From the NCBI GenBank assembly GCA_049451635.1, contig JBMTVT010000025.1:1-32351 (forward strand): DNA of 32,351 nucleotides, written 5' to 3'. The notes below the pieces were generated by a model. It had not been told where the DNA came from. It was given only the letters and a program-made list of their open reading frames with translations, and did not search any database. Positions 7,230-15,034 of this stretch are shown here, piece after piece (position 1 is the first letter of the stretch; every line of letters begins with the position of its first letter). A program made the translations under genes and the position numbers. The DNA comes from JBMTVT01 sp049451635 (GTDB taxonomy: Bacteria; Bacteroidota; Bacteroidia; Flavobacteriales; Flavobacteriaceae).

Positions 7230-8540
7230 ATGGGAACATTTAAAATTGAAGGTGGACACCAATTAAAAGGAAGTATACAGCCCCAAGGTGCAAAAAACGA
7301 AGCTTTACAAATTTTATGTGCAGTTTTATTAACGCCGGAGTTAATAACAATTCATAATATACCTGATATTGTAGATGTTAACAAGTTAATAAGCTTATTG
7401 AAAAAACTAGGTGTAAAAATTGAAAAACTTTCTAAAGGCACTTATACATTTCAAGCTGATGACGTTAATTTAAAGTATTTAGAATCGGACGAGTTTAAGG
7501 TAGACGGACGCGGTTTACGAGGGTCTATCATGATTGTTGGGCCGTTATTAGCACGTTTTGGCAAAGGCTACATACCAAAACCTGGAGGGGATAAAATTGG
7601 AAGAAGAAGATTAGACACCCATTTTGAAGGTCTAATAAAATTAGGTGCTAAGTTTGGTTATAGTCGTGAGGAACAATTTTATGGGGTAGAAGCCAAAAGG
7701 TTAAAAGGAGCTTATATGCTACTTGAAGAGGCTTCGGTAACTGGAACCGCCAATATTTTAATGGCGGCCGTTTTGGCCGAAGGGCAAACCACTATATATA
7801 ACGCGGCATGTGAACCCTATTTGCAACAGCTTTGTAAAATGCTGAATAGAATGGGTGCTAAAATTAGTGGGGTAGGCTCTAATATGTTGGTTATTGATGG
7901 TGTTGATAGTTTGGGTGGAACAGAACATGCCATGTTGCCAGATATGATTGAAATTGGTAGCTGGATCGGTTTAGCTGCTATGACAAAAAGTGAATTGACT
8001 ATTACTAACGTTAGTTGGAACGATTTAGGGTTAATACCAGAAACCTTCAGGAAATTAGGAATTACTGTTGAAAAGCGTGGTGACGATATTCATATTCCTG
8101 CACATACTGATGGTTACGAAATACAGAGCTTTATAGATGGGTCTATTTTAACCATTGCCGATGCTCCTTGGCCAGGGTTTACACCCGATTTATTGAGTAT
8201 TATTTTGGTGGTGGCAACACAAGCCAGAGGTAGTGTTTTGATACATCAAAAAATGTTTGAAAGCCGTTTGTTTTTTGTGGATAAATTGATTGATATGGGT
8301 GCAAAAATTATTTTGTGCGACCCGCATAGAGCAACAGTAATCGGTCACGATTTTAAATCGACATTAAAAGCGACAACTATGACTTCGCCTGATATTCGTG
8401 CCGGAGTTTCACTATTAATAGCTGCATTGTCTGCAAAAGGCACATCAATTATCCAAAATATTGAACAGATTGATAGAGGTTACGAAAATATTGATGAGCG
8501 TTTGCGTGCTATTGGCGCTCATATTGTGAGGGTGGATTAA
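7230..8540 (+). CDS. murA: UDP-N-acetylglucosamine 1-carboxyvinyltransferase (MurA), Asp active-site variant
   Basis: Catalyses the first committed step of peptidoglycan synthesis, enolpyruvyl transfer from PEP to UDP-GlcNAc. The 436-residue protein has the EPSP-synthase-type fold signature GAKNEALQILCAVLL with K22 and N23, RGSIMIVGPLLARFG, the active-site loop PGGDKIGRRRLDTHFEGL, TGTANILMAAVLAEG, and GYENIDERLRAIGA at the C-terminus. In the loop, D121 occupies the position of Cys115 of E. coli MurA, the residue alkylated by fosfomycin. In other bacteria Asp here keeps activity and confers fosfomycin resistance. It is the second gene of the DUF4290-murA operon. No terminator is evident after the stop. 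Confidence 0.97.
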   Translation: MGTFKIEGGHQLKGSIQPQGAKNEALQILCAVLLTPELITIHNIPDIVDVNKLISLLKKLGVKIEKLSKGTYTFQADDVNLKYLESDEFKVDGRGLRGSIMIVGPLLARFGKGYIPKPGGDKIGRRRLDTHFEGLIKLGAKFGYSREEQFYGVEAKRLKGAYMLLEEASVTGTANILMAAVLAEGQTTIYNAACEPYLQQLCKMLNRMGAKISGVGSNMLVIDGVDSLGGTEHAMLPDMIEIGSWIGLAAMTKSELTITNVSWNDLGLIPETFRKLGITVEKRGDDIHIPAHTDGYEIQSFIDGSILTIADAPWPGFTPDLLSIILVVATQARGSVLIHQKMFESRLFFVDKLIDMGAKIILCDPHRATVIGHDFKSTLKATTMTSPDIRAGVSLLIAALSAKGTSIIQNIEQIDRGYENIDERLRAIGAHIVRVD

Positions 8541-8559
8541 ATCTGAAATTTTCCCGTTA

Positions 8560-8797
8560 TTAATTCATTGAAGCTTTAAAATTGGAGTATACTATTTTTA
8601 AATAGGGATTATGTTTTTCTTCATTTTCAGAAAGTATATTTTCTTTAATGGAATATATAGTCTTTGATGGTAGACAAGGGTATTTCAATATGTTTAGCTG
8701 TTTTAACGCCTTTTTTAAATTCTATCTCTAAAGATTCCTTTTCTTTATTAAAATTTAAACTTTTTAAAATCGAGGGTTTTAATTGTAAACGTATCAT
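8560..8797 (-). pseudogene. Possible decayed small ORF in the murA-fhs gap
   Basis: The 352 bases between murA and the fhs remnant hold no intact gene of normal size. On the minus strand an ATG at 8797 opens a 50-codon frame (start MIRLQLKPSILKSLNF) that stops at 8645. A second open frame shifted by one base continues for about 30 codons to a stop at 8560. The composition is protein-like (alternating charged and aliphatic residues, K/E-rich), suggesting one frameshifted reading frame of about 80 codons. I recognise no family, and it may be random AT-rich sequence. Confidence 0.25.
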
Positions 8798-8892
8798 ATC
8801 TAACAGGCTTAATAATGTTATACACTCAAAAGTAACATTATAAATCGTTAAATAAAATAAGCACTTGTACGTATTTTAACTAGTGTTTATTG

Positions 8893-9193
8893 CTAGAATA
8901 AACCTGTAATTTCACCATCATCATTAATATCAATATGTTCATATGCTGGATGAGCACCTTCTGAAAGACCAATATAAATAGTGGTTTTGCCTTCACCAGC
9001 AGGTGTTGGGGAAATTGCAGAAACCAGGATGAGGTTAGAGTTTAAAGCTTTGTCTTTATTTATGTCCTTTAGCGGAAGTTTGGCTTTATATTTTCCATGC
9101 ATTTCGATTTCTTCGGAATTGACACCAAATTTATCGGCTATTTCAATGATATTTTTAAGGGAAATGGTTTTTGGCAATTTCTAAATCGGTCAT
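8893..9193 (-). pseudogene. fhs: Formate-tetrahydrofolate ligase remnant: frameshifted and internally deleted
   Basis: Fhs makes 10-formyl-THF from formate, THF and ATP and is normally about 550 residues. Here an ATG at 9193 encodes MTDLEIAK, a typical Fhs start. The frame then breaks at a run of five A: with four A it would continue as AKTISLKNIIEIADKFGV, the normal next segment. The following frame has GKYKAKLPL and the nucleotide-binding LVSAISPTPAGEGKTT, then jumps from IGLSEG straight to HIDINDDGEITGLF, which resembles the extreme Fhs C-terminus. Roughly 450 central codons are missing in frame. Identification rests on remembered family motifs. The product cannot be active. Confidence 0.8.
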
Positions 9194-9340
9194 CCTATTT
9201 TGAATTTAGCTTAGTCGACTTTAAAAATAAAAATTAATAGTTATTTAATTTGTGATTTTTGTAATATCAATTCATTCTTTGCAATTAATAAAACTGAATG
9301 ATAAGCTTATGAATATTTTGATTGTAATTTGTGAAGAAGA

Positions 9341-10648
9341 TTAATTATCAAGTGCTGCTTTATAGACTTTTAAACAACGCTCGCGAGCCATTATGTGGTC
9401 AACCATTTCTGAAGGATAGGTAAGCTCTTGAAAATCGGGGACCCATTTTTTGATGTATTCTAAATTTTTATCAAATTTTTCTATTTGAGTGGTTGGGTTG
9501 AAAATTCTAAAATATGGCGCTGCATCAACACCAGATCCAGCTACCCATTGCCAGTTACCAACATTGCTTGCCATCTCGTAATCGTGAAGTTTTTCTGCAA
9601 AATAAGCTTCTCCCCACCGCCAATCAATGAGTAAATGCTTGCATAAAAAGCTACCAACCAACATCCGTACACGATTGTGCATAAATCCAGTCTCATTTAA
9701 TTGTCGCATTCCAGCATCAACAAGAGGATAGCCTGTTTTTCCTTCACACCAAAGTTTAAAATCAGTTTCATTATTTCGCCATTCAATTCTATCATATTTT
9801 GATTTGAAAGATTGATTTACCGTATGCGGAAAATGCCAAAGTATTTGCATAAAAAATTCACGCCAAATAAGTTCTTGCCAAAAAATTTCATTTTTTTCAG
9901 CAATCACTTTTTTTACCATTTTACGGATGCTAACAGTACCAAAACGTAAATGTGGTCCTAAACGAGATGTGGCGTCTTTTGCTGGAAAATTTCTCTTGGC
10001 CTCGTATTCTTGAATTAATGTTGATGTTACGGTATAATCCGCTATAGTTTGTGGGGATCGTTTAAAACCAATATCCGATAAACTTAAGTTGGGTAAGCGC
10101 GAATGTTTTACAAGATTGCTTAAGTAGTTATTGGTATAGTATATTTCCAGATTATGCGTTTTGAATTTTTCTTTCCAAGTTTTCATGTATGGCGTGAAAA
10201 CCACATAAGGGTCACCATCATTCTTTAACACTTCATCTTTTTCAAAAATGACTTGGTCTTTAAAGGTTTTAAATCCAACATCCTGTTTTTCTAAAAACGC
10301 TTTGATTTCTTCATCACGCTTTTTGGAATATGGTTCGTAATCATGGTTTGTGTAAACACAATTAATATCGTAGTCTTTGACTAATTGTTTATAAATTTCC
10401 ATAGGCTTTCCATGAAACATAGCCAAACTACTGTCATACGCATCCTGAAGTTTTGAGCGCATTTTTTGAAGCACATTGTAGATAAAAGTCACTCTAGCAT
10501 CATCTTCTGGGAGTTTCTCTAAAATTTCAGAGTCAAAAATAAAAATGGGCAATATGGGATAATCACTTTTCAAGGCCTCATAAAATCCTATATTATCATC
10601 TAAACGTAAATCACGACGAAACCAAAATATATTTATAGGTTCTTTCAT
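9341..10648 (-). CDS. phrB: Class I CPD photolyase (deoxyribodipyrimidine photo-lyase)
   Basis: Light-driven FAD enzyme that splits cyclobutane pyrimidine dimers. The 435-residue protein has the N-terminal Rossmann antenna domain (INIFWFRRDLRLDDN, 5-19) and a C-terminal FAD domain: RLGPHLRFGTVSIR (229-242), WREFF (262-266, with the conserved dimer-contacting Glu), TGYPLVDAGMRQLNETGFMH, NRVRMLVGSF (325-334), and NWQWVAGSGVDAAPYFRIFN (365-384), the class I hallmark carrying the electron-transfer tryptophans. It is the last gene of the light island and abuts the SRPBCC gene with no gap. Of the four photolyase-family proteins here it is the most conventional. Confidence 0.95.
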   Translation of the reverse strand: MKEPINIFWFRRDLRLDDNIGFYEALKSDYPILPIFIFDSEILEKLPEDDARVTFIYNVLQKMRSKLQDAYDSSLAMFHGKPMEIYKQLVKDYDINCVYTNHDYEPYSKKRDEEIKAFLEKQDVGFKTFKDQVIFEKDEVLKNDGDPYVVFTPYMKTWKEKFKTHNLEIYYTNNYLSNLVKHSRLPNLSLSDIGFKRSPQTIADYTVTSTLIQEYEAKRNFPAKDATSRLGPHLRFGTVSIRKMVKKVIAEKNEIFWQELIWREFFMQILWHFPHTVNQSFKSKYDRIEWRNNETDFKLWCEGKTGYPLVDAGMRQLNETGFMHNRVRMLVGSFLCKHLLIDWRWGEAYFAEKLHDYEMASNVGNWQWVAGSGVDAAPYFRIFNPTTQIEKFDKNLEYIKKWVPDFQELTYPSEMVDHIMARERCLKVYKAALDN

Positions 10649-11110
10649 TTAATATGTTCCGAATAGTTCTTCCAATTTTTTGGTTCTGTAATTAAAAATC
10701 TCTTCTAGTTTAGGTTTTACTAGGATTGGATGAACGAATTGCCCCAAAATACCAAAAGGTACTTTATAATCTATAATATCCTCCATTTCAACACCACCCT
10801 CAATAGCTTTTATAAAGTGTTTATGGTGCCATAAAGCATATGGGCCAAAACGTTGTTCGTCAACAAAATAGTGTTTGTCTATAACATGCGTAATTTCGGT
10901 CACCCATTTTGTTTTAATGCCCAAAACAGGCGTTACTATGTACTGAATTATTTGTCCTGCAAACATAGGTCTATCTGCTCCAGATAAAATGTTAAACCCC
11001 ATATAATCGGGTGTGATTGTTTTTAAGTTTTTTGGATTGGAAAGAAAATCCCAAGCTTCATCAACTGTAATGGGTAAATTTTGTTTTTTGTGCAGTCTGT
11101 AAATCTTCAT
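10649..11110 (-). CDS. SRPBCC family protein (START/Bet v 1-like)
   Basis: A 153-residue hydrophobic-ligand-binding-fold protein of unknown ligand. The start (PITVDEAWDFLSNPKNLKTI) is the usual SRPBCC first helix region. The signature GPYALWHHKHFIKAIEGGV is followed by the strand MEDIIDYKVPFGILG and a long C-terminal helix. The same family commonly sits beside photolyases in bacteria, sometimes called cyclase/dehydrase-like. It is flanked without gaps by phrB and the TspO gene, so it is co-transcribed. No signal peptide is present; it should act in the cytoplasm. Confidence 0.85.
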   Translation of the reverse strand: MKIYRLHKKQNLPITVDEAWDFLSNPKNLKTITPDYMGFNILSGADRPMFAGQIIQYIVTPVLGIKTKWVTEITHVIDKHYFVDEQRFGPYALWHHKHFIKAIEGGVEMEDIIDYKVPFGILGQFVHPILVKPKLEEIFNYRTKKLEELFGTY

Positions 11111-11112
11111 TA

Positions 11113-11574
11113 TTAATTATAGATTAAGATATAGGCATTTAATGATGTCGCTAAACAAAGCCAAATGGAATAGGGAAGGATGTAAAGGGTTTTAGCTTTC
11201 ATTGTTTTGCCATAAGAAAACATAAAAGCAAAAACAATAAAGGTTAATATTAAAATAGATAAAAGCCCAATACCAACCATATGTTGATTAAAGAAAATGT
11301 AATTCCAAATAACATTAAATACAAATTGAAGCCCGAACAGTAACAATACATTTTTTGACGGTAATAGTTTGTATAAATATGCCATATATATTGAAAAGCA
11401 AACCATAATGGCTGTCCAAGCTACACCAAAAACCCAACCTGGTGGCGTCCAAGGTGCTTTATTAAGATTGATATACCAATTAGTCTGTGGTCCATCATTC
11501 ATTAACCAAGTGCCTATAGCCAAAGCTCCAAAATTAATAATTAGAAAGATGATGATGTACTTTACTAATTTCAT
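11113..11574 (-). CDS. tspO: TspO/MBR family tryptophan-rich sensory protein
   Basis: A 153-residue membrane protein with five predicted transmembrane helices. Hallmarks are WYINLNKAPWTPPGWVFG (near residues 33-50) and AWTAIM, then LLFGLQFVFNVIWNYIFF and a last helix YSIWLCLATSLNAYI. Bacterial TspO binds porphyrins and has been linked to oxygen- and light-dependent control of pigment genes and to porphyrin photo-oxidation, which fits its place among photolyases. Its start overlaps the stop of the Lacal_2735-like peptide by 4 bases (ATGA). Confidence 0.93.
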   Translation of the reverse strand: MKLVKYIIIFLIINFGALAIGTWLMNDGPQTNWYINLNKAPWTPPGWVFGVAWTAIMVCFSIYMAYLYKLLPSKNVLLLFGLQFVFNVIWNYIFFNQHMVGIGLLSILILTFIVFAFMFSYGKTMKAKTLYILPYSIWLCLATSLNAYILIYN

Positions 11575-11738
11575 GAATTAAGTTCTTCAATTTGTTTTGC
11601 AATAACTTCAGCTTCAGCATATTTTTTATCACTTTCAGCTCTATTCACGCTGGATAATGCATGCCAATCTTTCATAAGAGATTTGTATCTATCTTGAAGC
11701 TTTTCAAGCTCTGATTTCTTTTTGAATATTCCGAACAT
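11571..11738 (-). CDS. Lacal_2735-like small protein
   Basis: A 55-residue peptide found by reading the gap between TspO and glutathione peroxidase. It begins MFGIFKKKSELEKLQ, continues WHALSSVNRAESDKKYAEA and ends KQIEELNS. This highly charged, helical, coiled-coil-like pattern matches what I remember as the flavobacterial Lacal_2735 family of unknown function. The ATG at 11738 is 6 bases after the preceding unit and the stop overlaps the tspO start, the tight packing expected of a real operon gene. No transmembrane segment is present. Confidence 0.75.
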   Translation of the reverse strand: MFGIFKKKSELEKLQDRYKSLMKDWHALSSVNRAESDKKYAEAEVIAKQIEELNS

Positions 11739-11744
11739 TAATTT

Positions 11745-12287
11745 TTATTTTAAATGATTTATTATTTTGGAGCTTAATGGACTAGTTGCCGATAAGTAAT
11801 AATCTACCAAATGACCTTCAGTATCCACCAAATATTTTTGGAAGTTCCACTTAACAGATGAATCTTTTTTTCCATTATTAACTTTTTGTGTTAACCATGT
11901 ATATAATGGATGTTGATTTTTTCCTTTTACATCTACTTTTTCTGTTATTAAGAATGTTACGCCATAATTAACTTCACAAAAATTCTGAATTTCTGAAGCT
12001 ATACCTGGTTCTTGACCACCAAATTGATTACAAGGCACTCCTATAATTTGAAGTTTATCTCGGTATTTTCCGTAAAGCTCTTGTAAGGCTTTGTATTGAG
12101 GCGTAAACCCGCATTTGGATGCCACATTTACAAACAGGATATATTTCCCTTTAAAATCGGAAAGGTTTATAGGATTTTTACTTAATGAATTGATTTCGAT
12201 ATCATAAATTGAATCTATATTCATTTTTACTTGAGGATTTGTGTTTATTGAAAATAATGTCGCTAAAAAAGCTATAAATGGATTCAT
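11745..12287 (-). CDS. Glutathione peroxidase-family thiol peroxidase (Cys type)
   Basis: Reduces hydroperoxides; bacterial Cys-type members mostly use thioredoxin rather than glutathione. Motifs: NVASKCGFTPQYKALQELY with peroxidatic C59, GVPCNQFGGQEPG (83-95) with the conserved Gln, and WNFQKYLVDTEG supplying the tetrad Trp and Asn. C104 in NFCEVNYGVTF may be the resolving Cys. Residues 1-15 (MNPFIAFLATLFSIN) form a short hydrophobic stretch that could be an export signal or anchor; a start at M22 would give a cytoplasmic protein. Its place in the light island suggests a role against photochemical peroxides. Confidence 0.93.
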   Translation of the reverse strand: MNPFIAFLATLFSINTNPQVKMNIDSIYDIEINSLSKNPINLSDFKGKYILFVNVASKCGFTPQYKALQELYGKYRDKLQIIGVPCNQFGGQEPGIASEIQNFCEVNYGVTFLITEKVDVKGKNQHPLYTWLTQKVNNGKKDSSVKWNFQKYLVDTEGHLVDYYLSATSPLSSKIINHLK

Positions 12288-12290
12288 AAA

Positions 12291-12974
12291 TTAAATTTTA
12301 AAACTTACTATACCACAATCCATTTCGAAAATTTGACCCGAAAGCGAAGCGGCTTTATCAGATAATAAAAACTCTGCCATACCTGCAACTTCTTCAGGAT
12401 TTAAAAACTTTTTTAAAGGATGGCGTTCGGTGATATTCTCAATCATTTTATCATTTCTAAGCAGTTTTGATGCTAATTCTGTATTGGTAACGGTAGGTGC
12501 TATGGCATTGATTCGTATGGTTGGGGCTAACTCAGCACCTAAAGATTTTACTAAACCTTCCACACCTGCTTTTGACGTAGCGATACTCGCATGAAATGGC
12601 ATTCCTAATTTGGCGGCAACGGTGCTAAATAGCACAATGGCCGGATTATTTCCATTTTTTAAAATAGGTAAATATTTTTGAATGGCTTTTACCGTTCCTA
12701 AAACATTAATTTCAAAATCGTCTTTAAAATCCTGAATACTTAATCTTGAAATGGGTTTTAAGTTGATACTCCCAGGACAATAAATCAATCCATCTGCCGA
12801 ATCAATTTCAGGCAATTCGTCTTGGGTTACATCACAGGAGTAATGCGTTAAGTTAGCATGTTTTTTTTCAGGTATAGTTCTACTGATGTTAATCACTTTG
12901 GAGTGATTGAGTAGTTTTGTTATTAAGGCATTTCCAATGCCCTTACTTCCACCTATTACAATAATTGTTTTCAT
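12291..12974 (-). CDS. SDR family oxidoreductase with altered catalytic tetrad
   Basis: A 227-residue short-chain dehydrogenase/reductase. The cofactor site GGSKGIG (8-14), the acidic CDV (47-49) and N90 in FEINVLG are present. S117 (LFSTVAA) and K135 fit the catalytic Ser and Lys, but the position four before the Lys, normally Tyr, is I131 (ASIATSK). Similar MPFHASIA-type sequences form a recurring SDR subgroup as far as I recall, so this is probably a family trait and not a random mutation. Substrate unknown; it may be a binding protein or use another proton donor. It sits 3 bases from the glutathione peroxidase gene in the same transcription unit. Confidence 0.88.
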   Translation of the reverse strand: MKTIIVIGGSKGIGNALITKLLNHSKVINISRTIPEKKHANLTHYSCDVTQDELPEIDSADGLIYCPGSINLKPISRLSIQDFKDDFEINVLGTVKAIQKYLPILKNGNNPAIVLFSTVAAKLGMPFHASIATSKAGVEGLVKSLGAELAPTIRINAIAPTVTNTELASKLLRNDKMIENITERHPLKKFLNPEEVAGMAEFLLSDKAASLSGQIFEMDCGIVSFKI

Positions 12975-12997
12975 CTGGTTTCAGGGCATTTTGTTTT

Positions 12998-13213
12998 TTA
13001 AGGCCTGCCCTTTAGCCTTTTTTCTATTTTTTGTTTAATAACAGTCAAGCGTTTCATTAAATCCATTATTTCAGGATTTTTTTCTTCTTTATATACGGAG
13101 TTTAAACTTAATATTAAATCTTTAACTTCCCTAGATGATTCGATTCGCTCACTGGTTGTTTTGAATGTATGTTTGCGTTGTTCGAATTCTAGAGCTTTAT
13201 CAATAATCTTCAT
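12998..13213 (-). CDS. Small helical protein, paralogue of 13343-13576
   Basis: A 71-residue charged, all-helical protein of unknown function. It aligns along its length with the next upstream gene: KALEFEQRK, ER(I/V)E(S)SREVK, LILSLN, and MDLMKRLTVIKQKIEKRLKG. The frame is open to 13237, but the ATG at 13213 (MKIIDKALEF) aligns with the paralogue's start, so I prefer it. No transmembrane segment. Heptad-like Lys/Glu spacing suggests a coiled coil or helical bundle. It lies within the light-island operon between folE and the SDR gene. Confidence 0.7.
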   Translation of the reverse strand: MKIIDKALEFEQRKHTFKTTSERIESSREVKDLILSLNSVYKEEKNPEIMDLMKRLTVIKQKIEKRLKGRP

Positions 13214-13342
13214 AATTTTAATCTTTAATCGTGACAAGGGAATTTTTTATTTTTCCCTCAGTATCACAATATAGTAAAAACTAGGAATTTTTTGATTTTT
13301 ACAGATTGTTTTAAGGAAACTTTAATACTTTTATTTTATTAT

Positions 13343-13576
13343 TCATATCAGTTCTGCTTTTGAAGGCAATCCATTTAAACGTTTCTCAACTTTTCTTTTT
13401 ATAGCTGTTAAACGTTTCATGATATCCATAATCTTTTGGTCTTTTTTTTGTTTGTAAATTTGGTTTAAATCTAAGATTAAGGCTTTAGCTTCACGAGATA
13501 TTTCAACACGATCGCTGGTTGATAAAGATTTCATTTTTCTTTTCTCAAATTCTAAGGCTTTGTTTATTAAATCCAT
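13343..13576 (-). CDS. Small helical protein, paralogue of 12998-13213
   Basis: A 77-residue protein with the pattern KALEFEKRK, DRVEISREAKALILDLNQIY, MDIMKRLTAIKRKVEKRLNG and a short C-terminal tail. Its near neighbour shares most of these positions, so the pair arose by tandem duplication. Function unknown. It lies 3 bases from folE, so it is translated from the same mRNA; about 130 bases separate it from the preferred start of its paralogue, with no clear promoter or terminator between. Confidence 0.75.
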   Translation of the reverse strand: MDLINKALEFEKRKMKSLSTSDRVEISREAKALILDLNQIYKQKKDQKIMDIMKRLTAIKRKVEKRLNGLPSKAELI

Positions 13577-13579
13577 AAC

Positions 13580-14275
13580 TTAATTATTTATGTAGTTTTG
13601 TAATTCTCTAATTTTTTCGGAAGCATCGAATTTCCCTCCATAGTAGGTTGTTACTGTGGCAGACGTATCATCTTTAATACCTCGTGACGATACGCATAAA
13701 TGTTTGGCATCAATAATAACCGCAACATCATCGGTTTCCAAAATGGTTTTCAATTCGTTTGCTATTTGATTGGTTAAACGTTCTTGAACTTGCGGACGTT
13801 TTGCGTAATACTGAACAATTCTGTTCAATTTGGATAAACCAATTACCTTTCCAGAGGAAATATAAGCCACATGCGCTTTTCCAATGATGGGAACGAAATG
13901 GTGTTCACAATTTGAGTAAAAAGTAATGTTTTTTTCAACCAACATTTGGTTGTATTTATATTTATTATCAAAGAGTGCCACTTTTGGTCTGTTGGCTGGG
14001 TTTAAACCAGAAAATATCTCATCAATATACATTTTAGCTACCCGTTGTGGGGTGCCTTTTAAAGAGTCATCAGTTAAATCCAAACCCATAACATCCATAA
14101 TTTCTTCAAATAGAATGGCTATGCGCGCTTTTTTTTCAGAATCACTCAATTTAAAAGCATCTTTTTTCATAGGTGTTTCAAGCCCTGTGTATAAATGGTC
14201 GTCACCAATGTCATCGATTGTAAAGCCGTTAAGTTTATGTTGTTTTTTTTTAATTTTAAATGTTTCTGTATTCAT
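13580..14275 (-). CDS. folE: GTP cyclohydrolase I
   Basis: Converts GTP to 7,8-dihydroneopterin triphosphate, first step of folate and pterin synthesis. Zinc ligands and catalytic residues are present: YSNCEHHFVPIIGKAHVAYI (C123, H125, H126), IGLSKLNRIVQYYAKRPQVQ (146-165) and HLCVSSRGI with C194. The 231-residue length includes an N-terminal extension of about 45 residues, usual for this enzyme. Its position in a photolyase island suggests extra supply of methenyl-THF or another pterin for photolyase antennae; that link is inference. It may be a second copy beside a housekeeping folE. Confidence 0.96.
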   Translation of the reverse strand: MNTETFKIKKKQHKLNGFTIDDIGDDHLYTGLETPMKKDAFKLSDSEKKARIAILFEEIMDVMGLDLTDDSLKGTPQRVAKMYIDEIFSGLNPANRPKVALFDNKYKYNQMLVEKNITFYSNCEHHFVPIIGKAHVAYISSGKVIGLSKLNRIVQYYAKRPQVQERLTNQIANELKTILETDDVAVIIDAKHLCVSSRGIKDDTSATVTTYYGGKFDASEKIRELQNYINN

Positions 14276-14319
14276 TTTGTCTTTTTTATGTGCTGTCTTA
14301 AAATATTAATCAAAGCACG

Positions 14320-14592
14320 TTATCGTTTTGAAATTTTATTGTGGGTTATTTGTTTTTGTCTGCTACATTTAAACCGTCTATTACCAAAATCTCGTAATTT
14401 CTCATGTTTGGTTTTTCTACCTTGAACACGTTTTCGCCACATTTTGAAACTACTAGGTTTCATTTCGGTTCGCATCAAGGCAATTACCTCTTGTTCATTC
14501 ATTCCAAATTGAAATTCAATAGCTTCAAAAGTGGTTCGGTCTTCCCAGGCCATTTCAATAATTCTATCTTTATCTTCAATAGTTAAATTCAT
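14320..14592 (-). CDS. TIGR03643 family small protein
   Basis: A 90-residue protein of the TIGR03643 family, unknown function. The conserved block is DRIIEMAWEDRTTFEAIEFQ, then FGMNEQEVIALMR and KPSSFKMWRKRVQGRKTKH, which looks like a helix-turn-helix-type fold. The C-terminus is very basic and could contact nucleic acid. The start overlaps the stop of the upstream hypothetical gene by 4 bases. The family recurs in bacterial photolyase/cryptochrome neighbourhoods, as here. Confidence 0.88.
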   Translation of the reverse strand: MNLTIEDKDRIIEMAWEDRTTFEAIEFQFGMNEQEVIALMRTEMKPSSFKMWRKRVQGRKTKHEKLRDFGNRRFKCSRQKQITHNKISKR

Positions 14593-15017
14593 GAATATTG
14601 AAAATCATATTGCATATCATATTTTATCTTTTCGTCTAATAGTTTACTAAAAAAACTCTTGTTTTCCCTAAAAGTTTTATTATCCTTAAAGTGAATAAAA
14701 CGTCCTTGGGCATGAATACTAGCACCGTTTGTTTTATAAAGCACCAATTGGTAGTATGGAATTGCCCATGTAAAATTTTTTAACCCTTTGTTGATGTAAA
14801 TTAAAATGCCACCTATTCTTAATTCTATGTTAGCGTAATTAATATCTGAAACTAAATTTAGATATGGTTTAAGATTGGCACTTACATCATCAATAATCAT
14901 GCGTTTGCTACCAATACCTTTCATTTTAAATGATTCAATTAAAGAAAATGGTCTACCAACCAAATCGTTTATAAGTGATTTGTTTTCTTTATTATTATAT
15001 GTAGAATTTAGAATCAT
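14589..15017 (-). CDS. Hypothetical protein, first gene behind the second island promoter
   Basis: A 142-residue soluble protein that I do not recognise. It has an alpha/beta pattern: IESFKMKGIGSKRMIIDD, then strands YANIELRIGGILIYINKG and FTWAIPYYQLVLYKTNG, then IHAQGRFIHFKDNK. The last strands resemble a small beta-barrel or PH-like sheet. No signal peptide or transmembrane segment. It is expressed from the operator-bearing promoter at 15035-15077, with the -7 box 18 bases from the start codon, and is translationally coupled to TIGR03643, so it probably belongs to the light response. Confidence 0.75.
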   Translation of the reverse strand: MILNSTYNNKENKSLINDLVGRPFSLIESFKMKGIGSKRMIIDDVSANLKPYLNLVSDINYANIELRIGGILIYINKGLKNFTWAIPYYQLVLYKTNGASIHAQGRFIHFKDNKTFRENKSFFSKLLDEKIKYDMQYDFQYS

Positions 15018-15034
15018 ATATCTTATAACTACTT

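Noticed and set aside
13926..14309. 127-codon plus-strand frame antisense to folE
   Set aside because: Entirely covered by the conserved GTP cyclohydrolase frame; hydrophobic composition results from reading antisense.
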